A DNA stretch of 64,000 nucleotides from Patella vulgata (lineage: Eukaryota > Mollusca > Gastropoda > Patellidae). The notes under the pieces are model-generated. The model did no database searches. It was not told the DNA's origin and worked only from the letters and a program-made list of their open reading frames with translations. The position numbers were made by a program, and so were the translations under genes. Shown in pieces: positions 46,725 to 56,489 of this stretch (positions are counted from its first letter, which is position 1; every line of letters starts with the position of its first letter). Where the stretch lies: NCBI RefSeq assembly GCF_932274485.2, contig NC_065885.2, positions 41,553,062 to 41,617,061 on the forward strand, given 5' to 3'.

Positions 46725-47171
46725 GTGGGCGTATAAAAATGCAAGGTGTACTTTGACATGCGCTCCACAAGAAGCTTGCTATAGAAGGTAAAACATGTCG
46801 ATATATATAGTGTATACAATGAATAGGAAAAATTTGAGTTGTCAATCATCAATAATTGTGTATTTATTATTTCATAAAACAAAAACAACTGATCAGTAAA
46901 ACTGATTTATTTCATACAAGTGTGTACGAATCGAATATAGTTGTGGATGACATAACCATTACCTTGAAGACGAGTCAACCAATGCTTGTGGACGAGTCAA
47001 CCAATCCTTATGCATGACTTAACTGTGGACAAGTTTGCGGGTGGACGAGTTTGCATGTGGATGACTTAACTAGCTTCCATTAGAAGTATTGAGAAAATCA
47101 CAGCAAGGTTATCATATACGTGGATATTTAATGTGATATTTTCCAAACTATTTTTCATTGTATATATTTAC
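46717..47171. other. End of split F2 element, then short degenerate repeats
   Basis: 46717-46739 is the hairpin tail of the F2 element whose left part is at 30330-30742. From about 46958 to 47071 a unit of roughly 30 bp (GTGGACGAGTTTGCRTGTGG, GGACGAGTCAACCAATSC) recurs with variation. The rest is intron leading to the AASS exon at 47172. No gene is visible. Confidence 0.55.
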
Positions 47172-47301
47172 CTGACAACTACATCATTTTCAGGAACAAG
47201 TTTATCTAGACTTCCTATTTGACCTTCTACATCTAAAACAACTGTTTCAGCGTTAGGACACTTCTTGGAAATAACATCCAATTCATCACTGTATTGTGAA
47301 G
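47172..47301 (-). CDS. AASS: AASS exon, SDH domain second strand-helix
   Basis: A 130-bp internal exon on the minus strand. A long pyrimidine tract leads into TTCAG, and the donor is GTAAATAT. It encodes SQYSDELDVISKKCPNAET, VVLDVEGQ and LDKLVPENDVVV, then splits a serine codon (AG plus C) with the next exon. The position matches the part of AASS between the nucleotide-binding loop and LLPY. No motif is recognisable in the exon by itself; the identification rests on the exact phase match to both neighbours. The next exon is 35.4 kb away, at 11661-11771. Confidence 0.88.
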
Positions 47302-47713
47302 CTGAAAAAAAAAAGAAGAAAAAATTAATTGCCAGTAAATTTCCTAAACATTTATTTTATATTTCGACTTTTAAGGAGAATTTGTCTACCAGATTGCAGG
47401 GAACTGGCTTTTATTGACAATGCTTTTTAACATCCACTCATCATAAACCTGGTCATTTTGGAAATAACATACGGACATGGTACATCATTATTTCAATAAT
47501 ACTACGGAACATAAAGAGTCTTTAGCAGCAGGAAGAAACTGGAAAATCAAAATACCCACAAGGTTTTGCAGGTGACGCTATTCCTTGTTGCATACAAGCA
47601 TGAGATCTAAGCCAAAATATTTGAATCAATGACAGAACTTATGCTTTAAAGAGCACAACTCCAACCACCAATCCCTACTAGTGTGTACACAAGATGTATA
47701 TAATTCTACTGAC
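47302..47713 (-). other. Short AASS intron
   Basis: About 412 bp between two AASS exons, bounded by GTCAGT and a pyrimidine-rich TTCAG. Nothing else is recognisable inside it. Confidence 0.8.
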
Positions 47714-47841
47714 CTACTGTAACATGTAACTTTTTATCACGTAATAAATATTCTATAGCCGGATGTGAAACATAACCAGCTCCTAGTATCAAAACTCTTT
47801 TCTCTATATCTTTATCTGAATTGGGTGATGTAGAAACAGAC
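47714..47841 (-). CDS. AASS: AASS exon, NAD-binding start of the SDH domain
   Basis: A 128-bp internal exon on the minus strand. The acceptor reads TTACCACAG and the donor GTCAGT. It begins with the last base of a codon and ends with one base of the next. It encodes a linker (SVSTSPNSDKDIEKR) followed by VLILGAGYVSHPAIEYLLRD and HVTV. GAGYVS is the dinucleotide-binding loop of the saccharopine dehydrogenase domain, equivalent to GSGYVS in vertebrate AASS. The partial codon G joins with CT of the next exon to give alanine. The preceding exons, encoding the LKR half, are not visible; the intron to the right contains a Penelope-like element. Confidence 0.9.
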
Positions 47842-48181
47842 CTGTGGTAACAATAAAACATAACACAAATGGTTACAACAAATTGACATGTAACTGACTG
47901 GTCAACCATCTACTGAAAGAATGAAGAATGGTCTTAAAATAATATGATGCATTGTTTACAATTTATTGCCGGTTTGTACACTAATGACTTTCGATCGTAA
48001 TATAATTACCGCCGACCAAATACTTGTTACCGCCAACCAAATACTTGTTACTGCCGACCAAATGCTTAATGATTCCTTGTTACCGCCGACTATATAAAAT
48101 TAATTAAATTATTAGTGACAAATAAATAGATTTGGTTAAATACACAGACGTCCTCTTCTTCCCACGCCCACGCATCTACCA

Positions 48182-49198
48182 ATGGACTGGCCTCAGTTAA
48201 GAAATAGATTCCAACCACCGCCAGGCTTCTACCAACCACCACCAGGCTTCTACCAACCACCACCAGGATTCCACCAACCGCCACCTGGGTTCCACCAACC
48301 GCCACCTGGATTCCACCAACCACCACCTGGATTCCACCAACCACCACCGGGATTCCAGCGCCGACCAAACCAGGGTCTACCAAAGGAGCGCCAACCAAAC
48401 CAACGTCTACCAAAGGAGCGCCAACCAAACCAACGTCTACCAAAGGAGCGCCAACAACCCCAAGAAAATGCAGGTGTCGTGAAAGCCTTCTTTCAGGTCC
48501 TCCAATGCCTCCACCACTTGACCATTATGGAGAGTCAGGAGAATGGAACACCAACCAGAAGTTTCACTTGGAAGATCCAAGACCTGAATAAGTTCGTGAA
48601 GCCGGCCATGAAGACGTCTACCATAGCCACTACCATTGAGACATTGAACTTGAAATGGGCCAAGGACGTCGCCTCATCCCTGTCGACACACTACCGAGCC
48701 ATGCTAGCTGAGAAACTGGAGTACTTGAAGTCACGTCACTTTACCAAAGATGCTGTACAAGAGTACTCTAGCCACGCCCTAGCATGGGCCAAGAAGTCCT
48801 ACGGCAAGCGACTTCAGGATAGTGTGAAGACAGAGTTCCACCGCCTACTGTCCACGGTCTCTAAAACTGTCACGCCCCCTCCCCCATCACCCATGCACAT
48901 TACACACAACCTTCTCCGGGACACACCAAAACGATACACACCCAACAAGAGAAAATTATCCCCTGGAGAAGGCACTTGCATTAACACTCCCTCGAAGCGT
49001 GCAGCTAGATCAACCAGTTCGCCCCGGGTTGTGTCTGGCTCACCTACTTCCTCGGGATCTATATCGCCACTAAACGCGCTTGTCGACTGTCTGTCCCCTA
49101 GATCGCCCATCATTCCTAACCCTAGAATCGCCACTAGATCTTCCACCAGATGTAGGCGATCACTCAACCTATCCCTAAAGAGACCTTTACAAAGGTAA
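48182..49198 (+). CDS. Penelope-like ORF1, proline-rich repeat protein
   Basis: The frame is open for 338 codons from MDWPQLRNRFQ. Residues about 12-60 are seven to eight copies of a 7-8-residue repeat (GFHQPPP, GFYQPPP). Residues about 65-95 are three copies of a 10-residue repeat, RQPNQRLPKE. A predicted helical, lysine-rich middle part (FTWKIQDLNKFVKPAMK; HYRAMLAEKLEYLKSRHF) comes next, then a basic, Ser/Pro-rich tail (RSPIIPNPRI, RRSLNLSLKR). I do not recognise a domain. By position it is the first ORF of the element, perhaps an RNA-binding partner; that role is inference. The DNA repeats behind it explain the long opposite-strand frame of VGLVGAPLVD repeats, which is not a gene. Confidence 0.6.
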   Translation: MDWPQLRNRFQPPPGFYQPPPGFYQPPPGFHQPPPGFHQPPPGFHQPPPGFHQPPPGFQRRPNQGLPKERQPNQRLPKERQPNQRLPKERQQPQENAGVVKAFFQVLQCLHHLTIMESQENGTPTRSFTWKIQDLNKFVKPAMKTSTIATTIETLNLKWAKDVASSLSTHYRAMLAEKLEYLKSRHFTKDAVQEYSSHALAWAKKSYGKRLQDSVKTEFHRLLSTVSKTVTPPPPSPMHITHNLLRDTPKRYTPNKRKLSPGEGTCINTPSKRAARSTSSPRVVSGSPTSSGSISPLNALVDCLSPRSPIIPNPRIATRSSTRCRRSLNLSLKRPLQR

Positions 49199-49232
49199 AG
49201 ACGCGAAGGATTTATGGTTCCTACCACCCGTC

Positions 49233-49715
49233 ATGGCAAAGACCCTGGTTATTGGATCCTCTAACCTGGCTAGGATTGCATCCTTCCTCGGGGACTGGGA
49301 GATCCATAGCTATTCTGGAGCCAAGATCAGCCACATCAAACAGATACTCCAGAACTACATGGGTCCTGCACCAGAAGAATTAGTGATACACGTCGGGCTC
49401 AACAACAGAGAGGAAAGTGGACTAAGGATACACGAGCAGATGCTAGATCTACTCAAGGTGACCAGAGCAGCTTTCCCAACAACCAAGCTCTTCGCCACAC
49501 AGATCCCCACTTCTTCCCGACTCCGACAAGAAAATCCGATCGCCTACCAAAACATCACCAGCTACAACCAACTGATCTCCACTGCACCTTCACCAAACGC
49601 CACCACATTACCAACCTTCAAGGGCAAAATAGAACTGAAAGGTAACGACGCAATCCACTGGAGCCCAGACACAGCCAGAGAGATCATCAACTGCTGGATA
49701 AGGAATTTAAACTAG
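49233..49715 (+). CDS. Penelope-like ORF2, SGNH-hydrolase-like protein
   Basis: The frame is open for 160 codons. It shows the block layout of SGNH/GDSL hydrolases: KTLVIGSSNLARI (block I with the nucleophile-position Ser near residue 8-9), ELVIHVGLNNREE (block III with GxxN), and KGNDAIHWSPDTAREII (block V with D-x-x-H, the catalytic pair). CR1-type LINEs are known to carry an esterase of this fold in ORF1; in a Penelope-like element it is less familiar to me. It starts 35 bp after the stop of ORF1 and ends 51 bp before the start of the RT frame. Whether it is translated separately or by frameshifting into the RT frame is not shown. Confidence 0.65.
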   Translation: MAKTLVIGSSNLARIASFLGDWEIHSYSGAKISHIKQILQNYMGPAPEELVIHVGLNNREESGLRIHEQMLDLLKVTRAAFPTTKLFATQIPTSSRLRQENPIAYQNITSYNQLISTAPSPNATTLPTFKGKIELKGNDAIHWSPDTAREIINCWIRNLN

Positions 49716-49765
49716 GATTAGGGAAAAGGAATGAGAAGCCGTCTTTAGGACAAACAGTTGTCAAT

Positions 49766-51653
49766 TTGAGCGACAGACTTCTCAACCCCCTAGAAATGAA
49801 CATTCTTGATAAAGGCCTTAAATTCATCCCAACCCCCACAATAACATCCATAGACCCCATCACCCAGGCAACCGATCGCTTCCAAAGAACACTTTCGTTG
49901 ACTTATTTTTTTAGGAATAAACCCGGCAGAGGTAAAAAATTATTCACAGCAAAATCCACATGGAAACCACCTAAAAAGTCATTATCACCAGCCATCCTAA
50001 AATCTTTCGACGAAATGAATATAGAAATATCATCCATTCAACCACAATCACAAAAAACAAATCTCAACCGAGCAACTAAAACGGCATTAAACACCCTTAA
50101 AAAAGACAAAAACATAATAATTAAGAAAAGCGACAAGGGCTCGTGTTGTGTCATAATGAATCGCGCAGACTATATCTCAGAGGCAGAAAAACAATTAAGT
50201 AATCCTATACATTACACTAAATTAGACCAACCCATCTTTAAGGACACCGCAACTTTAATAAACAACATCTTATATGAATTGCAGGATAAGGAATACATAA
50301 CAGCAAAACAATATGATTATCTATCTGCTAAATCTGACTGCCGACATGTACACGAACATTGATAATAACACAGGTATTGAAGCAGTTAGGAAAGCATTTC
50401 TTAGGAACACGCAAGTATCCAGGCCGGACGAAGAAATCCTCAAACTACTCGACATTTGTCTGAGGAGGAATGACTTCGCTTTTAACGACCAAGTATACCT
50501 TCAGTCTTCCGGAACTGCGATGGGAAAACGATTTGCCCCGAGTTATGCAAATCTCTTCATGGCGGAGTGGGAAAGGGAAGTTCTGCCACTCTGTCCATTA
50601 AAACCAAATTTCTATGGGCGGTTTTTAGATGACGTTTTCATAGTCTGGACGTACACACTAGACGAATTTTGGACGTTTTTCAACATTCTGAACAATCATC
50701 ATCCATCTGTCAAATTAACCGCAAATGTAAGCCATAACAGCATAGATTTCCTTGATACTACCGTGTTTAAAAGTAGCAACACCAAAATCACAGGCCAATT
50801 GGAAACTAAAGTATTTTTCAAAGAAACCGACACACATCAATTATTGTTCAAAAGCTCCTTTCACCCAAAACATACATTCTCTGGCATCATAAAATCTCAG
50901 ATTCTCCGTTTTCATAGGATATGTACTCAGAAGATCGACTTTGAGTCAGCATATACATTGGTATTTAGCAAACTAAGGGAAAGGGGATACTCCAAACGCT
51001 ATCTACGACGTATAAAAAACAACACTCTCGCTGAGCTTGCCGCCAAAGAAACAAATAATATACAATCAGCAGTTAAAACCAAAATTTGTGGCCATCCAAG
51101 ATGTCAAACATGCAAAATCTTAAACATATCCGAAAATTTCCATAACAAAACATCTGGCACAAAATTCCGAATATTAGACCAACTTTCATGCAGTAGTTCA
51201 AACATAATTTATCTAATATCATGCAGAAAATGTGACAAGCAATACGTAGGGGAGACTCAAAATGCACTTAGGGAAAGAATTAACGGTCACCGGTCAGACA
51301 TAGTCACCAAAAAAGACAAACCTGTCTCAATTCATTTCAACCAACCGAATCATGACATTTCTGATCTCATTGTCACGCCAATAGAAAAGACCAAGAGCGA
51401 CTTTGAAACTTCAGAAGAAATTAAAACGTTTAGGCTAACAAGAGAAAAATTCTGGATTGACAAATTGAAAACAACAGCAGCTCCTTTTGTAGTTCCATTT
51501 AGCGCAACAGCAGCAAGTGCATCCAAAATCATCAGAAAACACTATACTGATCTCCAAGAAAATCACCCGAAAATATTCACACAGAAACTTATAATTGCAT
51601 ATTCTAAAAATAAAAATCTGAACGACATCCTAGTGCACAGTAAATTAGATTAA
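49766..51653 (+). pseudogene. Penelope-like reverse transcriptase with GIY-YIG endonuclease
   Basis: Copies element RNA and nicks DNA. The first frame (49766-50362) has LSDRLLNPLEMNILDKGLKF, RATKTALNTLKKDKN and IIIKKSDKGSCCVIMNRADY, the Penelope N-terminal segment. The second (50313-51653) starts at MYTNIDNNTGIEAV and carries SSGTAMGKRFAPSYANLFM, the catalytic FLDDVFIVW, HNSIDFLDT and FHPKHTFSGIIKSQILRFHR. A cysteine cluster CGHPRCQTCKI follows, then GIY-YIG: NIIYLISCRKCDKQYVGET and LRERINGHRSDI, with EKFWIDKLKT. About 120 residues usual between the frames (first RT motifs, PKIHKP region) are not there, so this copy is inactive. The stop is at 51651-51653. Confidence 0.88.
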
Positions 51654-52959
51654 ATAAGACCAGTCTCCACCCTGACCCAAAACAAACCATATATCAAATC
51701 CTATCCCTAACCGTTAGTAAATAAAATCAATTAGATATAAGAATCCCTAGCCCTTACCCGGTGATGTGGAACAAACACGATTTTTAGAAAATCCAATCCG
51801 TAGTAGGAAACAAATTTATTTTCTTTTTTCTTCAGAAACAATAATACCAGAATACCAGAAGCACAACCCAAGGAAGACCATCAGCGCCACCAACACCAAT
51901 AAACAGTGAAATCGCCTTTGTATATAAATCTAATGTATTGTATGTATTTTTAATAAAACTAGGAAATATCACAAATTAATTTTTCATCATCCTAGGTCAG
52001 TGCTTATGTGGAGACTTAACCTCTCACCCAAATTCTTAAACCTAACCCTCGCACTAATAAAAGATAGGCCTAAAATGTTTTTTATTTATAACCAGTAGCT
52101 GAAACAATCTTGATATATTTCCCCTTCAATATCTAAATTGTAGTTTTGTCCTTCCATATTCTTTAAAATATATATGAATGTTTTTCGACAGTTGTACGTG
52201 ATTACACCTCAAATAGAAAATAACATTCTTGTTGTATTCTTTTTTATAAAAAAAAACAACCGTAAAATAGTCGGTGGTAACAAGGAATCATTAAGCATTT
52301 GGTCGGCGGTAACAAGTATTTGGTCGGCGGTAATTATATTACGGTCGAAAGTCATTACAATGCGGTCAGCGGTAAAAAGTATTTGGTCGGCGGTAATTAC
52401 ACGGCGGTCGACGGTAAAAAGCATTTGGTTGGCGGTAGTCAGCGGTGGTCGGCGGTGGTCGTCGGTAGTCGGCGGTGGTCGGCGGTAAAAAGTACCACTG
52501 GACATTTACTACAAAAACTTACATGACATTGAAATTAGCATAAAATAAATATCAGAATTCAGCATATAATAAATATTACTAACTGCTCTGATGTTGAACT
52601 TGGTCTAGCCTTAAATTAGAGTAAACTTATTGATAACAAATTTTGACCTTGACTTATCTCAGTTACTATCATGAATTCAATAGATTGTACAGGCTAACCC
52701 CTATGAAATGGCCTATTTTATCTTCACTTCAATTATGAAAATAGAACATGAATGAAATGAGCATAGGTTATACATAGTTCAGTTATAAAAAAAAGGCTTG
52801 TATAAACAAGTAGGAAAACTAAAGCATCACTAATGCTGCAAACGCTGCAATATACATCCACATTCTTGCTTTTCAGTGATATAGTACTTTTTAAATTTAG
52901 AGAATGAAATATGAAATAGCTGTAATGACTGTAATATGACGAGAGGCAAAGAAGGTTAG

Positions 52960-53375
52960 GCGTTGGGTTTGTTTTGCCGCCTTTACGGTATGAGGAATAA
53001 ATATGCACAGTTCCAATATAAATAGGTACCACCCTGTTATTGAAATAATTGATATGCTGAATTTGAACAAAATCTGTTAATTATAGCAACCTGTAGAGTA
53101 TATACAAACAAAAAAGTGGACGTGCTACCACACCCATGGGGGTCAGGACATGTACCAAATTAAATAGTTGCTATCCTTACAGGAATAAATATGCCAAGTT
53201 TCAAGATGATTCATTCGGAATTCCAGCCTGTAGACAATAAACACAAAAATTGGGTGTGACTCTACCCCTGGGTGTTGGACATGGACCAATATAAATAGGT
53301 ACAACCCTATGATGGATCATTCCAAATTGGATCCAAATCTGTTAATAATTGCAGCCTACGTATCATTTACAGACA
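52960..53375 (+). repeat. Dispersed tandem-repeat family F4, second copy
   Basis: About three units contain AGGAATAAATATGC-CAGTT, ACAAAAAATTGGGTGTGACTC-like text and GACATG-ACCAA-ATAAATAGGT. It belongs to the family seen inverted at 335-1145 and again at 57880-58500. Between the Penelope-like element and this block (52501-52959) nothing is recognisable. Confidence 0.6.
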
Positions 53376-53514
53376 AAAAACAAGCCAACAGTGAGGCTGA
53401 TGTCAACTGACGAAATCCCAATATAAATAGATGACACATATCAATTCATCGCACATTTAGTTTTTTCAAAAGTATCCAGCAATCAAACAATACACTAAGT
53501 TTCATCACTCTCTT

Positions 53515-56489
53515 ATCCAGACCATGGGTTCCATGTCGGCCGTATGTGTCGGTCGGGACCGAGGGCTCTGGAAAATGACCAGATCTGGATCACTCGCAGG
53601 TCATTTTTGCACGCCAGAAAAATAGCATATTTTGTGCTAAATCATAAAATCCCGGACACGACGAAACTCTGTGCGTGTCGTGATGGTAAACTGTCGGGTG
53701 TAATAAAATTAACAGTGTTCAGTAGCCCACGATTGGAAACCACTGCCAATTAATTATCCTTGTGTATATTGCTCTAATCCCAATTAACGGAGGAGCAACA
53801 TCAAACAGATTAAAAGCTCAACATTTAATCAATTTACTTAGTTGTGTTTTGTTTTATAATTAGTAATACTGTGATCATTCTTTAACTTGAGTTGTTACAG
53901 CATATGTGCCGACTTTCATCAGCCGGCCGTGCGGCCATATTTACTGTATCAACATCAAACAAATTAAAAACTTTTCTTTGATGTCTTCACTTGATTACAA
54001 GAGTTAATCATGTCAACGTTGCGAATGATATATATATATAACAGAAATGTTAGCATTCTCTATATCATTTCAAAATGTTGAAATTCCTCACCTCCCAGAA
54101 TAACAAAAGAAAGCAAGATGATGATATTGCCGTCAATGAATCCAACCTCCCTTCTTCAACATCAGCCCACGAGGATGACAGTTCCGCTCCGAAAAACAAA
54201 TTCAGCCCTAAATTCTCTACTAAATGGTCACAAATATTCCCGTGGTTAAGATATGATATTCCCATACAAAAGATGTATTGCCAGGTGTGTTTTTAATCCA
54301 TATTTTTCTTTTATATAACAATTGATAGACGTCATTTTGCTTGAAACAATGAGCTTTTACGGTCGCCGCCATTTTGAAATACGTGCAAATGTCTTTACAT
54401 GTTATAGAGTTAAAATACTAGCTCGATATTATTTGAGCTCACAAAATATCAATACGAGTTAATATATTGATAAGTTTAAGAATTATGTACATTATTCTAC
54501 ATTTTTATGACCTTAAATTATTTACATGAGCTAATCATTCGGAACTTCAACAATAGTCAACAGCCGAATTTGTCACGTACGCACTTGTTAATTAAGAAAT
54601 CGTTTTTCTCGTTTCAGGTTTGTCAGAAACATAACGCCAAGAATAATTTTGTGACTGGTTCCCAGAATTTCAGAAAGTCAGCTCTGGTAGAGCACGCTGC
54701 CTCCAATGACCACAAAACATCACTCGATCACAAAGAACGGCTAATTAAAGATGTTATACCACAACAGTTCCACCAGAAATGAAATGAAATGGGGTTTAAC
54801 GTCCTACTGTTCTGCTCCTATGCTGGGCTAATGAAGACGGGCATACACCATACAGTGTGCTATGAGGGAAATTTTGCCCGAGCAGCGGCACTATCGCCTA
54901 GTCTTATATTGAATTCCAACTACCAAGGGATCTTTTACGTGCATTCTAATGTGTACACGGGACCTCGGTTTTTCGTCACATCCGAAGGACTAGACAGCTG
55001 TCCTTGTCAGGCCCTCCGTCCTGCATCACTGACAAGGGGGAAGACCGCCGGAAAATCTGGATGAACTTTCTCGGCCAATGCAGGGATCGAACACCCAACC
55101 TCCAGGGTAGCGAGCCAGCGTCTTACCCACTTAGCCACGTGATCCCCCAGTTCCACCAGATATTTGACGAAGTTGACAATGCTGTGATGACAATTATTAA
55201 TAACGTGTACTACATATGTAAAGAAAATGTTCCAATTGACAAATTTGAATCATTGAATGAATTGGCAGAAATTAATGGAAGCCCGATGACTAGGCCTACT
55301 AAATTATATAGATCATCCCATACAGCTTCAGAATTTATTAGCATAATATCGTCTGATATAGAGGAAAATATTTTGGCAAATATTCAACAGAGCCCAACAA
55401 TTGGCATCATGCTAGATGAAAGTACAGATTTTTCCAGTGAAAAACATTTGATAGTGTACATAAACTATATTAAAGACGGTACGTGCAAGACAGCATTTGT
55501 AAAACTTATTGAAGTACACTGCGCCACAGCTGACTCTCTAACAAAGAATATTCTTGCTTTTTTAAATGTGAACAAAATTGATGTAAATAAAATATTTGGG
55601 ATAGGCTCTGATGGGGCGACAGTTATGATGGGGAAAAGGGCTGGTGTTGCTGCTTTATTGAAAAAACAAAACCAATATTTGATAGAAATGCACTGTGTCG
55701 CCCACCGACTCGCTCTTGCTATTGGTGATGTAGCCAATCAATGACAAACGCAGTGGAAAATATCGCAAATACAATGCCTTCTCTGTTGAAAGTTGTAAAG
55801 GACGAAGCCCATAGAGACTTAAATGCCCGGTCTATATATAATACTATCTGTTCATATAATTTCATGTTTTATACAGCCTTTTTACGCGATCTGTTTGGCA
55901 GTATAGGTGCCCTGACCTCCCGAGACCTCCCTTACGAGAACATGAAGATAAACGTTGATAGTTTCCTATCCTCCCTGACATCTACATACCTGGGAGAAAC
56001 TCCAATATACAGTCCAAAATTGTTACAATTCCTAGAAGATACGCGAGATAACAACACATATATGGGGGAAGAATTAAGGAAGGAAAAGGGTGACGAGTGC
56101 CTGCAAAATGACGTCATCTCTGTCGTAAAAACAGTTGTCAATAATATAACCGACAGGTTCCCCGACAATACTAAAATGGCTACATTCCGGATTTTTTTCA
56201 CCCAAAAATTACCCAGAAAATGCCCAACTACCAACATTTGGGACAAAAGAGCTATCAATATTATTTGAACATTTTTGCGACGACAGACAGTCATCAACCA
56301 CTGGTGTTAGCCCGCCAATAAATCGCTTCGAAGCGGAGGGAGAATGGTCCTACTTCAAGACGATGGTCAAAGAAAATTACTCCACGCTGAGTTATAGCAA
56401 CTTACTTAACCGATTGACAACATTAGGATTGGCCAACCAGTATCCTAATATGATTCGCCTAAAGGAGATTGGTCGTGTTTTGCCCGTTA
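53515..56489 (+). pseudogene. hAT-derived ZNF862-like gene, intron-bearing and broken
   Basis: The first exon (about 54075-54286) reads MLKFLTSQNNKRKQDDD then KWSQIFPWLRYDIPIQKMYC. A GTGTGT donor and a TTTCAG acceptor at 54617 join it to VCQKHNAKNNFVTGSQNFRK and HAASNDHKTSLDHKERL, a TTF/BED-like zinc finger region. After a SINE comes HTASEFISIISSDIEENILA, SPTIGIMLDESTDFSSEKHL, GIGSDGATVMMGKRAGVAAL and MHCVAHRLALAIGDVANQ, matching hAT-type DUF4371/ZNF862 proteins. Then come AVENIANTMPSLLKVVKDEA and NRFEAEGEWSYFKTMVKENY. Damage: SINE insertion, a stop with loss of about 70 codons near 55743, and one frame change near 56200. It ends before the usual CERGFS motif. I see no clear 8-bp duplication or hAT termini. 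Confidence 0.8.
54778..55147 (-). mobile_element. tRNA-derived SINE, full length, in the ZNF862-like gene
   Basis: CAGTTCCACCAGA is duplicated exactly at 54765-54777 and 55148-55160. On the minus strand the head reads GGGGGATCACGTGGCTAAGT then GGGTAAGACGC (A-box-like), and TTGGGTGTTCGATCCCTGC (B-box). The body contains CCCGTGTACACATTAGAATG and CCGTCTTCATTAGCCCAGC, and the tail TTAAACCCCATTTCATTTCA. It is the clearest full-length copy of the family in the window, with both internal promoter boxes legible. It inserted in coding sequence, so the host gene copy was already dead or was killed by it. Confidence 0.92.

Larger units (their letters stand above)
11772..47171 (-). other. AASS: 35.4-kb AASS intron filled with mobile DNA
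   Basis: The donor GTAAATAT at 47171 and the acceptor TATTTTAG at 11772-11773 bound a single intron. Splicing it out restores the sequence [12 protein letters not shown], which is the expected AASS order. Almost every recognisable mobile element in the window sits inside it: tandem-repeat families, the I-group LINE, the Helitron and foldback element, the inverted nuclease-like pseudogenes, a Tc1 element, and the L2/Gypsy/DIRS nest. I see no sign of another host gene of different function within it. The neighbouring introns are short (about 0.2-1.2 kb), so this one has expanded far more than they have. Confidence 0.88.
10001..47841 (-). other. AASS: AASS gene, internal part (five exons, four introns)
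   Basis: Minus-strand host gene for the bifunctional lysine-ketoglutarate reductase / saccharopine dehydrogenase, which degrades lysine through saccharopine in mitochondria. Five exons were read directly; every junction has AG/GT borders and phases that join cleanly (1, 2, 2, 0). The joined reading gives about 206 residues of the saccharopine dehydrogenase half: Rossmann start GAGYVS, then [29 protein letters not shown] and CGGLPAPEC, in the same order as in animal AASS. The N-terminal LKR half should lie right of the window and the C-terminal SDH part left of it; I could not find those exons here. Intron lengths are about 412 bp, 35,400 bp, 228 bp and 1,182 bp. No stop or frameshift is present in the exons, so the gene looks functional despite its load of inserted elements. 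Confidence 0.93.
47983..52500 (+). mobile_element. Penelope-like element with inverted flanking minisatellites
   Basis: About 4.5 kb, in the AASS intron upstream of the exon at 47714-47841. Three plus-strand ORFs follow one another: proline-rich (48182-49198), SGNH-like (49233-49715), and RT with C-terminal GIY-YIG endonuclease (49766-51653, in two overlapping frames). The ends carry arrays of a 19-21-bp unit, ACCGCCGACCAAATACTTGT on the left (47983-48098) and its reverse complement on the right (52262-52490). The right array has at least seven units. C-terminal GIY-YIG after the RT marks canonical Penelope-like elements. Downstream of the RT, 51654-52261 is 3' non-coding sequence. It looks broken, with about one break in the RT. 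Confidence 0.85.

Noticed and set aside
48090-48443. Minus-strand frame with VGLVGAPLVD and VVVGGIQ repeats
   Set aside because: This is the opposite-strand reading of the coding minisatellite of the proline-rich ORF; it has no support of its own.
52209-52526. Overlapping frames on both strands around 52.2-52.5 kb
   Set aside because: They follow the 19-21-bp minisatellite at the end of the Penelope-like element and are periodic artefacts.
54065-54265. Minus-strand frame over the ZNF862-like first exon
   Set aside because: It is a shadow of the plus-strand exon, which has family motifs and a matching splice donor.
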